Origin: Isoetes taiwanensis
Lineage: Eukaryota; Streptophyta; Lycopodiopsida; Isoetales; Isoetaceae
DNA: 64,000 nt
Assembly (NCBI GenBank): GCA_021234155.1
Contig: JAJEKV010000105.1
Span: 2,546,968-2,610,967, forward strand
Reading direction: 5' to 3'
Shown here one piece after another: positions 1 through 11,599 of the stretch. Each line of letters opens with the position of its first letter. The stretch's first letter is position 1. A model generated the notes under the pieces. It saw only the letters and a program-made list of their open reading frames with translations. It was not told where the DNA came from and did not search any database. The position numbers were made by a program, and so were the translations under genes.

Positions 1-2
1 AC

Positions 3-215
3 CATTATGCACCACAGGCACAAAAAAAGGGCTTTTGTTGTGAGTCATTGGTTTTCAAGCCCTTCATGTGCCCATTATGCACCACACACACAAAAAGAGG
101 GCTTTTGTTGTGAGCCATTGGTTTTTGACCATTATGCACCACACGCACAAGAAAAGGGCTTTTGTTGTGAGCCATTGGTTGTTGACCATTGAAAAAAAAG
201 GGCTAAAATCAGTGG
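3..215. repeat. Tandem repeat, 57-70 bp unit
   Basis: Three and a half head-to-tail copies of a unit beginning cattatgcaccaca and containing gggcttttgttgtgag start at 3, 73, 130 and 187. The spacing is 70, 57 and 57 bp; the first unit is longer by a short insertion. It reads open on the + strand only because of its composition, so the small open frames here are not genes. The array may continue beyond the left edge. Confidence 0.85.
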
Positions 216-1229
216 CTCAAAAATGGTGCACTCTAGATGTACGCATTAGTACATCCATTTGAATACATCACGAAATCATAGGAAAACCTTAGTGAAAAAC
301 ATACAAAAACACAAAGAAAACCCCCTGTTATTATGCTACATATTATTATAAAGTGAATGTAGATGGATGGAAAACAGATTTGTAAGTCCATTTTGGTGAG
401 CCAATTGAATTGTAATCCTTGGATTTCTAAGGATAGATTAGCTAGAGTGAAAGTCAGGCATATTTGATGTCATCCAAAAAGAAAATAAATGCAGTGACAT
501 CAATAGGAATTGGCTCGGATTGTGTTGTGCTCCTTGATATAGATCTTGAAGAAGATGTGAGTGTGAAGGAAGGAAAATATTCAGTTAGAAAAGGAAGGCA
601 ACCATGTGCAAGGAGGATTACCCAGAAGGGCTGGTACATAGGTAGGGTGCTGAGCATGAGATGAAAAGTAGATAATACATGGAAAGAGAGTAAAGAACCT
701 ATTGATTTGGGCTACATACCAATATATAATGTACATTTTAACCCTGCTTGATATGCTGGACATGAAAAATTGACAGCAGGGTGCACATGGTTCACTTATG
801 ACTTGACCGATAATCAAGTTATAGAACTTGAATAGATCATCTCACTTGTATATTTGACATATGACTCAAGCACAGATAAATATAAGTTGGATGTAAATGA
901 TAGTTTACAGCTGAAAAGGAAGCAAAAGGTTGGATAGAGCTGCACTATGCACTCCACTATATAAGATGTAAGTTTTGATTTTCCAAACTGTTATGATATT
1001 GCTTTATTCAATTGAAATTGACTTGAAATGTATGTATATTTCAGGCATTTCAGATTGCTCTATTACAAAGACATATCAAGTGGCATATTGTGACTAGGAA
1101 TTTGGTAAATTATCCAAAAAAAGTTTTTGTGTTGTCTTCTTACTTAGGGTCATGAAAACCTTTTAAGAAATACTCATATTGAGACAAATGTTCTTAACAT
1201 CTCATTTTAATATATTCTCCTCTATAACA
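216..1229. other. No recognisable gene
   Basis: AT-rich sequence with only short chance open frames on both strands. No domain, tRNA, terminal repeat or long repeat is recognised. Confidence 0.6.
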
Positions 1230-1495
1230 ACACTATATTTGTTTGTAGTATTTATACGATAAGGGATATGCCATGTGTTGAGTTGAATTTGTATTTATAG
1301 GGGAAGGTCATCAATATTACAAAAAATAAGCAATATAAATATGATATATGAGGTAGAGAAAAGTTGGAAACATTGGAACATATGGTATGGGATTTTCTTA
1401 GAGAAATTCCGTATACCAAGGGGTTTTTTGGACCTTAGTAACACATATGGTGTATCCATATATTATATATAGAGCTAACACTCCTGGGATTTTAA
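1230..1495 (+). repeat. Dispersed repeat, inverted mate at 13.2-13.5 kb
   Basis: This segment runs from gtagtatttatacgataag to gagctaacactcctggg. It matches the reverse complement of about 13,205-13,475 along its length, by eye roughly three quarters identical. Shared blocks include atttatacgataagg, aaaagttggaaaca and gtatccatat. It is therefore a copy of a dispersed repeat, probably a fragment of a transposable element. No open frame is conserved. Confidence 0.7.
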
Positions 1496-1499
1496 ATCA

Positions 1500-3400
1500 A
1501 TCAAAGTGTGCATGGTTAACGTGTTGCCCCATTATTATCTTCTACCCACCTTCATTTAGGGTTCGAGTGTGTTGGTTCGAGTGTGCTAGTTCGACATCAT
1601 CCTAGTTCTAGAGGATGAAGAAGGTCTTAGCCTCCCCTAGGGTGTCTGCACCCTCAGTGGACAACCTTAGGGTCCCGACAAGAAACCCCTTGACAAGAAA
1701 CCCCTTGGCAACCATACATCCATCTTTGAGTGTATTCGTCATCTACAAGAACATTGAAGCATTTTAATTACAAATTAGGTGTCCGCTTAATTTCGAAGCA
1801 CAAAACGCATTTTTTTTCTTTTGAAAAATTGGTAAAAATGCCTTACAAATTGAAGCATTTTAATTACAAACTAATAAACGTGTGCCCGGCGTTGTCGCGC
1901 ATATGAAAGGCGTATGTCTATACCATGCATATGTAAGGCGTATGTCTATATGAGCCTCTATAAATTTATATAAATTGGTCTATATGATATAAATTCATTG
2001 GTTTATTTTGGTTCATTGGTTTTTTTTATTCCAAGCATCGATGGAATTACAGAAGTTTAATTTTTGACAATGCTAAACTTATATGAGGTGACTTGTCATT
2101 CACATTGACAATGTACAATTGTTGCAATAAATATTTCACAATGCCAACATGAGTCATAGACATAGCTCCCTTAGTGGAATGAAAAAGAATAAGAGTGCGA
2201 TAATCAATAGACTTAAAAGTCGTCATTCATGCCAATGTAAAAGCTTATGGCCTGGACTGATCACTTGAATCACGTCATCCTTCCAGAACATCCCATCTCT
2301 TCCAGCCTTTCCATAACTCACATTCTGGTATAATTGTTCGGTTGTAGCTCCAACCAAGGGATTTGAACCCTAGAAAGTTCCACTAAAGGCTCAAACATGA
2401 CTGCTACTTTATACATAGTTAAGTGCATACAGCTGGCATTGTACCTATATAGAACTTAAGTTCTAAGAAGAACAAAACAAAGAACAAAAACAAAAGAAAT
2501 TATATGATCAAAATCCAGGTAGAAAGTCACCACAAAAATTCTCGATCAATGCCATTGGATATAAATGTCTCTGCTGGATCTTTCTTGGTTGTGGCTAAAG
2601 AATAGCGTGTTTGAAGACTGCTTAGAGGTCAAAGCACACTTCATATGCTTCACATGTAATCATCTGAAGTAGCATTCGATCCCCTTATCATCCTCATATA
2701 GGTCTGCTTATAACTGATACAATAAAACAGTTAGCATCAGAGGCAAGTTTCTTATGTAGCTGGAAAATGGCAGGAAAACGTACCTGAAAATATAGGCACA
2801 AAAATTCTTATAGCATAAAAAACTCGTATAGCACAAAAAACGAGACGCCATTCATTTCTAAATCTATAAATGCTGCATTTGGGACCCGGGCAGAATATCC
2901 TTTACATTCTCTATAGTTCATTTGCCAAAATATCAAACAAATGCAACGAAGCGGACAATGTATTGAAAAAAAACTCTGTTATAACTATGACTATAAGCCC
3001 CCAATCAGACGCCTTTGTATTTTGAACATTGGGATGGTTGGGAAAGAAGAAACAGCATTATGCTTTGGTATACATTCCTCATTGATATGCAATCTCTGCA
3101 GTCATGGATAAAAGGACAATAAAAGGTGGATGCTATTCAAAACAACATAAACAAAGACAAAGCAATATATATGTCCAGTCTGCTCTAGTAGAGAAAGTAT
3201 AGAATGTCAAAACCCTATGTCAAAGCCCTGCTTCTATTATGCATGCAGTGTTGAGCATCTCAAGTATGCTGAATAAAAGAAAAGCTGAAACACTGCAATA
3301 AATTGCTTCCAATAGAAATTTACCTTCTGTGCTACAGGAACAACACTGCAAGCAAGGGTTTCTACATCGATTTACAATTTTGAAAAGCGCAAAAAGTTTT
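1500..3400. other. Mostly featureless intergenic region
   Basis: No gene is recognised. A short tandem of gacaagaaacccctt lies near 1,677-1,708. An 80-bp block at 1,777-1,857 recurs at 5,960-6,040 (separate entry). The minus strand near 2,330-2,400 carries ggttcaaatcc, which resembles a Pol III B box, but no convincing A box or tRNA fold was found. Exon-like pieces begin near 3,400 on the minus strand. Confidence 0.5.
1777..1857 (+). repeat. Direct dispersed repeat, copy 1
   Basis: The block contains aatttcgaagcacaaaac, a T-rich run and ggtaaaaatgccttaca. It recurs in the same orientation at 5,960-6,040 with scattered differences. The two copies flank the unidentified multi-exon gene region. 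They may be ends of a decayed element or two copies of a short dispersed repeat. Confidence 0.65.
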
Positions 3401-3424
3401 GTAACATACATAAGAAAAAATAAT

Positions 3425-3690
3425 TTATACCTTACTATTCTGGAATGATACATAATAAGCAATGCCATGGCTCTCCGCGTAAAAGTCCAGTTGCTCAATA
3501 TGCTGCAAAAGAAAGTGTACATTCTATCTATAAACATAAAGAAAAAAACAATAATTTTAGAGAACATTGTATTTGCATGTTCTCATGTAATTAGACAAAA
3601 GAACAAAAACGATGAGAAGAGTGAAGTAGTACCTCCATAGCTTGATCTCCATTGCTCTGTCCTTATGCAATCCAGTACTCTAGAGGATGC
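3425..3690 (-). pseudogene. Exon-like segments, possibly 3' part of the neighbouring gene
   Basis: On the minus strand an acceptor-like cttttgcag precedes an open stretch reading HIEQLDFYAESHGIAYYV. The segment just upstream (near 3,630-3,665) reads GQSNGDQAME and ends at a donor-like ATGGAG|gtacta. Joining them keeps one frame, which supports real exons. The upstream side meets an in-frame TAA, so the segment is damaged or the acceptor is misplaced. I do not recognise the protein. It could be the 3' continuation of the gene at 4,066-5,622. Confidence 0.35.
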
Positions 3691-4065
3691 TCAAAAAATG
3701 AACCTTGTATAGTAAAAAATGAACGACTAACAGGTAACAAAAAAAGAGAGCCTTTGGAAAAGAACATCCGACCAGAGAGAGCAAACTTAAAGAGAGAACT
3801 ATTCAAAGAAAACCTCCAGGTATTTCAGAAGATGAAATGAGAAGAAACTGAGGACCCCTTCTATTCAAGCAAAAGAGTAGCAGTTGAATATACTGCATCT
3901 TGCCCTATACCACCAACAGGCAAAGAAAACTTTCAGAACAGAATGCTACTTCTTATCAGCTTGTTGCAGGACATCGATCCTTCAGACCACAATCCCTAGA
4001 AAGAAACTAAGCAAGATCATTCAATAAAACTTCACAAATAAAAGGAGGATCATGAAAACAACATC

Positions 4066-5622
4066 TTATAAAAACCCTGCCCTGCACCAGGGATCTTCAA
4101 GCAGTTGCATCCAAACCTTCAGGCAGCTGCCATGAGCTCGTTGCTGCACCAGGAATCGATACATATACCAAAATCGCTGCATACATCTCCGAGTTTTGGA
4201 GGAGAAGAATGGGTTCTCAGGTGCCATTAGATTTGAAGCCACGGCGTCTGCCACTGTCTCAGAAATCATCTCCAAAAATTCGTTACCTATTCACAAAACA
4301 ATCATAGGGAGATGCGTGTCATCATAAACCTACCGTTTTAAGGCTGAGAAGCAAAGTAGAGAGAACGTAGAAGCAGAGGTCTTCTCAACATACGTGCTAT
4401 TCACATATTTCGCCGCTGATGCCTACTGTCCACTGGAGTTCCACTTAAACCTCCTACCATATCTGAAACACCGGAAGACATATGGGACTGTATTTGATCA
4501 GCATTTTTAACTTCTACCTTCAAGTAATGCCAGTTTATGTAGTTCCATGGATTTCTGGACACCATATTGACACTACACATGCTTCACAACCTCGCCACAA
4601 TTAAGATTATATGTTATGTTGCAGTAGCCATATTCTATACTCCTAAAGTACGTCCTTTGCTATATACTGTTCTTGGCAAAGAAAGGAAAAGCGAATATAG
4701 AAGTTCTGTGCTTTTTATTCTTATCATACTGTTCTTGGCATTCCTCTGAACATGGCCAGAATATATTATACAACTGTACTTCGAAATAGCCATAAGGATT
4801 AAAATTATATATGTAACTATTGAAGAAAGAGCTTACTGCCATGAAGAGCTTTGCTGATAGAAAAGCAGCGGCTTCAATTTATTATGCAAACGATGCAAAA
4901 AAAAACCATCGCTTAAGCTCTGGACACAAAGCTGGTGCAGATCCAGTCCAAGTGGTTAAGTTCAAGAAAATGCCAGAAAATAGCAAAGAATCAGCTTTTT
5001 CCAAGAAGAGGGAATAGCACTACTGCCCAAAGTAGCCTTGCTTGAAGCCGGAAATATGACTGGTGCCTCTTGAAGGAAAAAACGCAAGCCAGATATGAAT
5101 GAGAATCTGACCTGTTGTGAAAGATGATACGGGAAGAAAATAAAAAATCAAATGGAAAATCTTGAATATCACCTACTCACTGCCAGATGAGCTGCGTGCC
5201 TGAAGGTGATGTCGAATGAAGCTCTGCCTTGTTTTTGCATTTTGAAGAACGATGGAAAGCTGAGGAGGAGAATTCGTCCAGATTATTAGCGGGTAATGGT
5301 AAGAGGAATATTATCACTGCCCAGTGCAAGAAAGAAAACGACAGTGTTAGCCTTCGAAATCTGAAAATGGAATTGTGTGCCGTAACAAAAAAGTTTCCCA
5401 TACTCACATGAATACTCAACAAGAACCAATTTGGTGCATGATTTACCAGTTTTGCCCCTTTGTCTGTGATCGGTCCTATAGTCCTCTGCAAGCTGCAAAA
5501 TATCCTTTATAAATACGAAACCAAACAAAACCTAAAAAGAATGGATTTGCAGCTTACAAAAATTGTCTTGCACCAACAGATCTCGCCCAAAATGAATGGT
5601 TTGGTTCCTTTTGCCCTGCCAT
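4066..5622 (-). CDS. Unidentified multi-exon gene
   Basis: I do not recognise this gene, but a spliced structure is visible. Exon 1 is 5,622-5,558 (ATG at 5,622, MAGQKEPNHSFWARSVGARQ, donor gtaagc). Exon 2 is 5,492-5,447 (acceptor ttttgcag, donor gtaaat). Exon 3 is 5,259-5,181 (acceptor ctcctcctcag, reads LSIVLQNAKTRQSFIRHHLQ, donor gtgagt). The phases join without a stop: 65+46 nt gives 37 whole codons, then 26 codons plus 1 nt. Later exons are less certain: one candidate starts near 5,068 and another (acceptor at 4,287, NEFLEMISETVADAVASNLM) runs toward 4,066. The N-terminus is basic and aromatic, possibly an organelle targeting peptide. It is the best candidate for an ordinary host gene here. 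Confidence 0.45.
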
Positions 5623-5959
5623 AGATTAATCCCTTGTTCAAAACTTGTTGCTGGATATTTTAAACTTCTTCAAAGCTATATTGGTAGAATTTCACCCGGA
5701 TGATGCTTTGGAGAAAAATCTAGCATGTCTACTAATGCCATTGTAATCTGCTGCTGCTTCAACCGATCTTAACTTCATTACTATGCCCGTTGTGGCACTT
5801 CTTGCTCGGCTTTGCCATTTCAAACCTAAGGATAGATGGAAAGTAGAGGCGGCATTAGCCAAAACGCCTCCTTATCACCCGCCATTAAAACCCGCGTTAC
5901 GATTATCCCCAGAAAAGAAAACAATAGCCCTGAAACCCGTTTTCAGATGCCAAATGTCA

Positions 5960-6040
5960 AAGTAGATTAGGCATCCGCGTAATTTCGAAGCACAAAACAC
6001 ATTTTAATTTTTTTTTGAAAAGTTGGTAAAAATGCCTTAC
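5960..6040 (+). repeat. Direct dispersed repeat, copy 2
   Basis: Second copy of the block at 1,777-1,857, in the same orientation, containing aatttcgaagcacaaaac and ggtaaaaatgccttaca. It abuts a short G+C-rich stretch at 6,045-6,125 in which gggcgcc recurs. Confidence 0.65.
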
Positions 6041-6860
6041 ACATTGGGCGCCCCGCTATTTGGACGCACCAAACTGGGCGCCCGCCCTATCTTGGTGCAC
6101 AAAATTGGGGCGCCTGCCCTATATAACTGCAGTTTAACTGGGCATTCGTATTCAAATATATACTTGACAATCAGTCTATGAAATTCCTGGCCCTTCGCAG
6201 CGTTTGCCCCTCTACGACAACCATCAAGAATGCTGATGAAGGTAACCTTGTCTGGCTTATGCACTCCGGCTGCATCTGTTAAAATGATTTCATGATCTCT
6301 GGCAGCTCCCATCTTTCAGCACAACCTGCAATTACGTATCATGCCAAGACATCTGTTAGAAATGGTTAAAGGCTTCTTCTTTCTCACCTGTCTCTTTGCT
6401 ACTAAAATTAAATTCTAGATCACTAGGTTCTTTTCTGGCATCTCTTGAGAAAACTCTCTGGGCTTTTTCAAAAAAAGCATCCTTCATAAGACCTAAAATA
6501 AGAGCAGTCCATGAAACCACGTTTCTTTGTGTCATTTGCTGGAAGTAGTATACCTCATCGATATGTCCCTCATGAGCAAAACTCACGAGCATGCATTCCA
6601 TGAAAGCACATTTTTATGAGCTATTTGTTAGAAGAGATAGAAAATCTCATCACTCTGCCCGCGGTGAGCATACATAGAAATCAATGGTGGTCCAAGAGAC
6701 TACATCACGCCAGGCCGCCTCTTCAAGCTTCTGCTGCCCCATACAAACTCCAAACAAAATGCTCCAATGAACATAGGTCAAAACATGCCTAGCATCCAGA
6801 ATAGGTTTGCACTTGCCATACATACGAGTAAGTTTACAACAAACATATCCCTCTCTCATA
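6037..6860 (-). pseudogene. Decayed PPR gene fragments
   Basis: Three separate minus-strand frames carry pentatricopeptide pieces in gene order. At 6,859-6,650: LTRMYGKC and DVVSWTT. At 6,601-6,356: GHIDEVYYFQQMTQRNVVSW. At 6,312-6,037: KPDKVTFISILDGC. These are the conserved phrases of PLS-type PPR repeats, which bind single-stranded RNA in plastids or mitochondria. Stops and frameshifts separate them, so this is a pseudogene. It lies about 330 bp beyond the end of the better preserved PPR gene at 7,190-9,292 in the same orientation, either as an old tandem duplicate or as its lost tail. Confidence 0.7.
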
Positions 6861-7189
6861 AGGTGGGCATGATATTCTTAACCCCAAATTTCTTCAGGGG
6901 AGAGGTAATGTGTCTGATGCAACTTCTCTTGTAACAGTGATGGTGTGTGGGAAAGCAACATGTCCAGCAGCCCAAAATGCTGATTATCTCTGTGAGCAAA
7001 GATGATCATCATTGGGGGTTCCTAGATAGATACATAATGGCTTGGAGTACTAAGGACTAGAACCCTCAATTGAAGCAGCAAGCCAAGGATACGTTTTCAG
7101 TTACACCATTGCATGGAAGAATAGAAAGTGTTTTTTCTTAATGTAGTATTGATGATTTAGAGGGTTTTCATCAACCCTGTCTCCTTCTT

Positions 7190-9292
7190 CTACAACTTGA
7201 GTTGCTGTCTATCATTGTCAGAATAGAGGTTTGACATTAGCATATAACAAGCTGTGTCATTTGGTTCTAATTGTATAACTTTATCAAAGCATCGTCTTCC
7301 TATCTCCAGATTCCCATATGTCTTGCAGGAACTAAGCAAAGACCTCCACCCAATCGCATTTGGTTCTATTGTTTGGAGCACGTCTTCTGCCTCATTCAAA
7401 CATCCTGCACGGCCAAGAAGATCAACCAGGCATATGTAATGGTACACATTGGGGGCCATGCATTGGTCTTCACTTATGGATTCAAAATACATGTAGCCTT
7501 CATTTTCCAACCCTGCATGACTGCATGCAAGAAGAATTTTACTATGGGTGACAGCATCTGCCTTAACTCCTTTTCGTTGCATATCCTCAAGGCATTTTCC
7601 AGCTATCTGAGAATTGCCACATTGTGCAAAACCTGCAATCATTGCACCCCATGAAACTACGTTAAGATTTGGCAGCCTAACAAATACCTTGTATGCTTCC
7701 ATCAAACTTCCACATTTGGCATACATGTCAACAAGCGCACTTCCAGTGGCCATATCTGATTCAAATTGACTAGTGATAATCTGTTCATGTACCAACCTTC
7801 CCTGGATTAAAGCTCCTGCATTGGCACAACCTTTCGAGATGCCTAGAAGGGTAACTTTATCTGGCTTTGCACCATCTTGACACATCTCCTCAAAAACTTC
7901 TAGTGCAAGGAGACCCTGTCCAAACTGAGCATATGCAGCAATCATCATAGTCCAACATACCAGATCCCGATTCTGCAATGCCTCAAAAACTATGTGAGCT
8001 TCCCCATGGCTACCACACTTAGCATACATTTCAATGAGGCCGCTTCCAAGAACAGCATCACATACAAGTCCACTATTGGTCATCTGCTCATGGATCAGCC
8101 TACCTTGGGTTAGGGCTCCAATCTCACTACATGCTATCAGGATGCTTGAAAATGTCACTTCCTGTGGTGCAATACCTACATATTGCATTTCTTCAAAAAG
8201 TTTTAGGGCGGAGACATTATCCCCATGCTGTGCATATGCTGTGACCATGATATCCCACATCATAGCATCCTCGTTATGCGATTTGTTAAATAATTTTATT
8301 GCCTCATCCATGCACCCACATTTTCCATACATACCAACAAGAACATTACGTATCATAACATCGAGCTCTAAACCAGCTCGAACAATCTGGCCATGGACTA
8401 GCCTGCCCTGCTGTACAAAACACACAATGTTGCATGCTCTTATGATACTGAAAAATGTGATTTTGTCTGGCATTATACCCTCCAGCTGCATTCTGATATA
8501 CAGGTTTATCGCAGAAAAGCCATGCCCATGCTGGACATATGCATCAATCATTGAACTCCATGAAATGACATTGAGAGTTCCCAAATTTTCAAACACGCTG
8601 TGTGCTTCTTCCAGCGCTCCACATTTGGCATACATGTAAACCAGGGAGTTTCCAACAGCAACATCCAAATCAAGCCAATTATTGGTTTAATGACCATGTA
8701 TTAGCCTCCCCTCTTGGAGAGCTGCTGAGACAGCACATGCTTTAAGTAAAGCACTATAAATATATTCATTACTTCCAACGCCTGAAAGATACAGTTTATG
8801 GTTTAAGTCAAGGACTGTTCCACTATCTCCTAAATTTGCATTGGCAGATATTATTGAATTCCATGTGTAAATACTTGGAATCCTAATGTTACAAAATACC
8901 TGATTTGCCTCCAGCAAACTTCCAGTATACGAAAAAAGACGGATGAGAACATTGTTCAGGGCTGCAACAGAAGCAATACCACTATACAACATAAGTGATT
9001 GAACTCGTCTACCAGAGGAGGCATCAATTCTTTTAATGCAGCTTTCCAAGAGGCAGTATGCGTCATTCCTGGAAACAGAGATACCATTGTGGATCATAGA
9101 TTCTGCGGCATAGATTGCTTCATCTGATCGTCCTCTCCGACATAAATCTTCCAGAGATACTGTCATACTAATGGCTATGAATTGGCCAGATTCAGAACTA
9201 ACAACAGCAGCAACATGAAGGATGAACTTCGCATTTGAAACCTGAAAATTCAGATTGACAGAACCTATATTCTGGATGTATTTCAAAACCAA
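7190..9292 (-). pseudogene. PLS-class pentatricopeptide repeat protein gene with one internal stop
   Basis: PPR proteins act in plastids and mitochondria on RNA editing, splicing or stability. The frame from 9,292 (or the inner Met near 9,166, MTVSLEDLCRRGRSDEAI) runs to 8,690. It meets TAA at 8,687-8,689 and continues in the same frame to TAG at 7,190, about 700 codons in all. Repeats show the canonical MYAKCG, NVISW, AMIAGFAQCG and KPDKVT phrases. The C-terminal end has an E-like region (PNVYHYICLVDLLGRAG, then LEPNDTACYML) and stops at DRQQLKL; no DYW deaminase domain is present. Because the stop is the only break, this is either a recent pseudogene, a null allele or a sequencing error. 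A clear transit peptide was not seen. Confidence 0.85.
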
Positions 9293-11020
9293 AGAACAAT
9301 CTCCTCATGTATGACCTGAGCCCCTCCCTCGCCGAATTTGCTCAAAATGAAGCCAAAATCGCAAAAGATGCTTGCAGAGTAGCTAGAACAGCAAGAATCC
9401 GAGGAGAAATAATGCTAAAGTCGAAGTAGACAAGCCCAAATTCGGATTTTTCTTGCTTGAAGAGGCCGTACTGGTTTATTCAGCAGCAAACAGTCTAATT
9501 CGTAGAGGTTTGGAGGGATCTGAGAATAAAATCGGAACAGCAAGAACGATTTTAGGGTTCATCGATTCTGGTCAAGTTTATGATGATGTGGCAGTTTGAT
9601 CTTAAGCGCAGGTGTGATACTAGGCACGGCCACATGTAACATTTTTTACCCCCCTCCATATACGTTTCCCCATACGGGAGAGGAGGGTGCCTCCAAAAAT
9701 AAGAGAGGGCCTCCAAAAATGTGACGGAAATGGTAAGGGAGGAGGGCTAAAAGAAGGGGTACCAAAATTTGACCTCCACATTAAAGTGGGGGCCCCCACC
9801 CCTAAATTTGAAAAAGGGGGAAGAGGGTACCTCAAAAAAAAGGTCATGTGGCCACTGATTTCTTGGGCATCTCGAAGACCTGCCCAAGACATAAAACGAT
9901 CATTTCTGGGCGGCCGCAGGTGTGATAATGTTGGCCCGATCAATTTCCGTACATTTATAACCTAAGATTGTTTATGGTTTGTCAAGGTATTCGTAGCTCC
10001 AGAGGTAGAAAGCTGACGGTGGCAGTTCAGTTAGGGGAAGAAGGTGTATTTTGCTGTTTGTGAAGGTCGGATTTGGGATAAGGGCGGGCGTGCGGGCTGG
10101 ACAGATGGTAGCTGGGTATGGGTTTGCCAATTGCGGCTGTTGCAGGTGGCGGGTTGGGGCCGATGCTCATTTTGGAAGTGCCTTGCTTGGTTCGGCAGCA
10201 AACCTTTCAATCGATGGAAACTGAGCTCCAAGATACCAAATAATAGGCGGAACTGAGACAGGCCTCCAAATTTTCAGGAGCTGGGAAACCTGTTCGATTT
10301 GGGAAAAGCGTCTTGAGATGCTTCAACTTTACTGGAGATTTTTCCCTTACTAGATCAATTGCTGGATCATAACAGTGTAGAATAAAAGTTGATTATAGGC
10401 CGCCCCTGTTAGTCCTCAATCCTTTCGTTTTTTTATGTCCAAGGGGCATCATGTCTTTAATTTTTTGATTTACAGTATCATCGACTTGGGCCCATGTATT
10501 TCGTGTCGTGATCATGCAAAAGCGCTTGGCCTGTTCTACACGCTCCCATCCTAAATCCGGCAGCTATTGCAAGGAACTTAATTTGCCACAACAAGCTATT
10601 GACTGGGCTGAGGCTTTTAGTTTATCAAATTCTATTAATACAATCAACAACCCGTTTCTGGTTAAGATTAAGTCAGATCTTGATATAGGCAGATCATATA
10701 TATTTGATTGGCATATTGCGTCCCGATCCTATTTGTCTTGCAGGCGGATGATGTAAGGATGATTCGTGGCAAATCCTTGTTTCTTGTGTTCTGATCAGTC
10801 ATGCGTTGTGTTGTCTTCTCATACTGTATTTGTATGCTGCCGAGACGTATTCTGGTTTGGGATCATGGTCTGTGGGCAATTCGTGCTCCTATTTCAAGGG
10901 GTCAATTTGACCCCTTGTTGACTGTGCACTGGCGGCTAGGATTCCCGCAGGCAGTATATTCCCCGAAAGGTGCCGTCATCTGACGGCCTAAAAACGATAA
11001 TACACACTAAAAACGATAAT
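9293..11020. other. No recognisable gene
   Basis: Upstream flank of the PPR gene and intergenic DNA. The stretch 9,640-9,850 is purine-rich and G-rich on the + strand (repeated cctccaaaaat, then gtgggggcccccacccct). Small open frames at 10,044-10,256 and 10,508-10,756 show no known domain and look like chance. A 19-bp tandem (ctaaaaacgataatacaca) lies at about 10,988-11,025. Confidence 0.5.
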
Positions 11021-11025
11021 ACACA

Positions 11026-11163
11026 CTAAGAATGTTGATGGGTAATGTAGTTGGATTTAGGGAGTGTAGAATTAATCGTTTCATTTATTTCACCCTAAGA
11101 ATGTTGATGGGTAATGTAGTTGGATTTAGGGAGTGTAGAATTAATCGTTTCATTTATTTTGCT
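11026..11163 (+). repeat. Two-copy 69-bp tandem duplication
   Basis: A 69-bp unit starting ctaagaatgttgatgggtaa occurs at 11,026-11,094 and again at 11,095-11,163, nearly identical. Because 69 is a multiple of three, a small + strand open frame (11,032-11,313) carries the same 23 residues twice (MLMGNVVGFRECRINRFIYF). That frame has no other sign of being a gene. The near identity implies a recent event. Confidence 0.9.
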
Positions 11164-11164
11164 G

Positions 11165-11594
11165 TGACTGATCTAGGAAGTCTTTCAGCAAATGACTATA
11201 TTAATTCTTTATGTAGATCGTGGATTTCACGGATCCTTGGAATTTTAGCTATTCAATTGTTTATGCTCTACATGTTATTCATCTTTATGGGTTTATGTTC
11301 ATCTTTTATATGATGCAAAATATTCCCTCAATTCTGCCAAATCAACGGCCATGAAATTTTTTTTAGGAAAACCCCAACCAAAGTTTCAGTGGTGCAAATG
11401 AGATTAACAAATCCCAATGGTTTCAAACATGCATCAGATTATTCATATAAAATATTTACAATACAAAGGTTCCAAATACATGACATGTCCTTGACGGCGT
11501 AGCATCACAGCTTTCTATTCACATGACAGTTACACAGAAACAGAACTAATCATCAACAACAGATCATACATTGAACACCCTATTCGGATTCCTT
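11165..11594. other. No recognisable feature
   Basis: AT-rich sequence between the 69-bp duplication and the acidic-protein remnant. No domain or repeat is recognised. Confidence 0.5.
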
Positions 11595-11599
11595 CCTAG

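Noticed and set aside
2330-2400. tRNA gene or SINE at ggttcaaatcc on the minus strand
   Set aside because: A B-box-like string is present, but no A box at the right distance and no cloverleaf could be drawn.
8687-8689. Rescue of the PPR stop by fern-type U-to-C RNA editing
   Set aside because: That editing is known from organelle transcripts, and this gene is nuclear. No evidence for it here.
10044-10256. 70-codon open frame rich in Trp and Gly
   Set aside because: It follows local G-rich composition and has a mirror frame on the other strand; no coding evidence.
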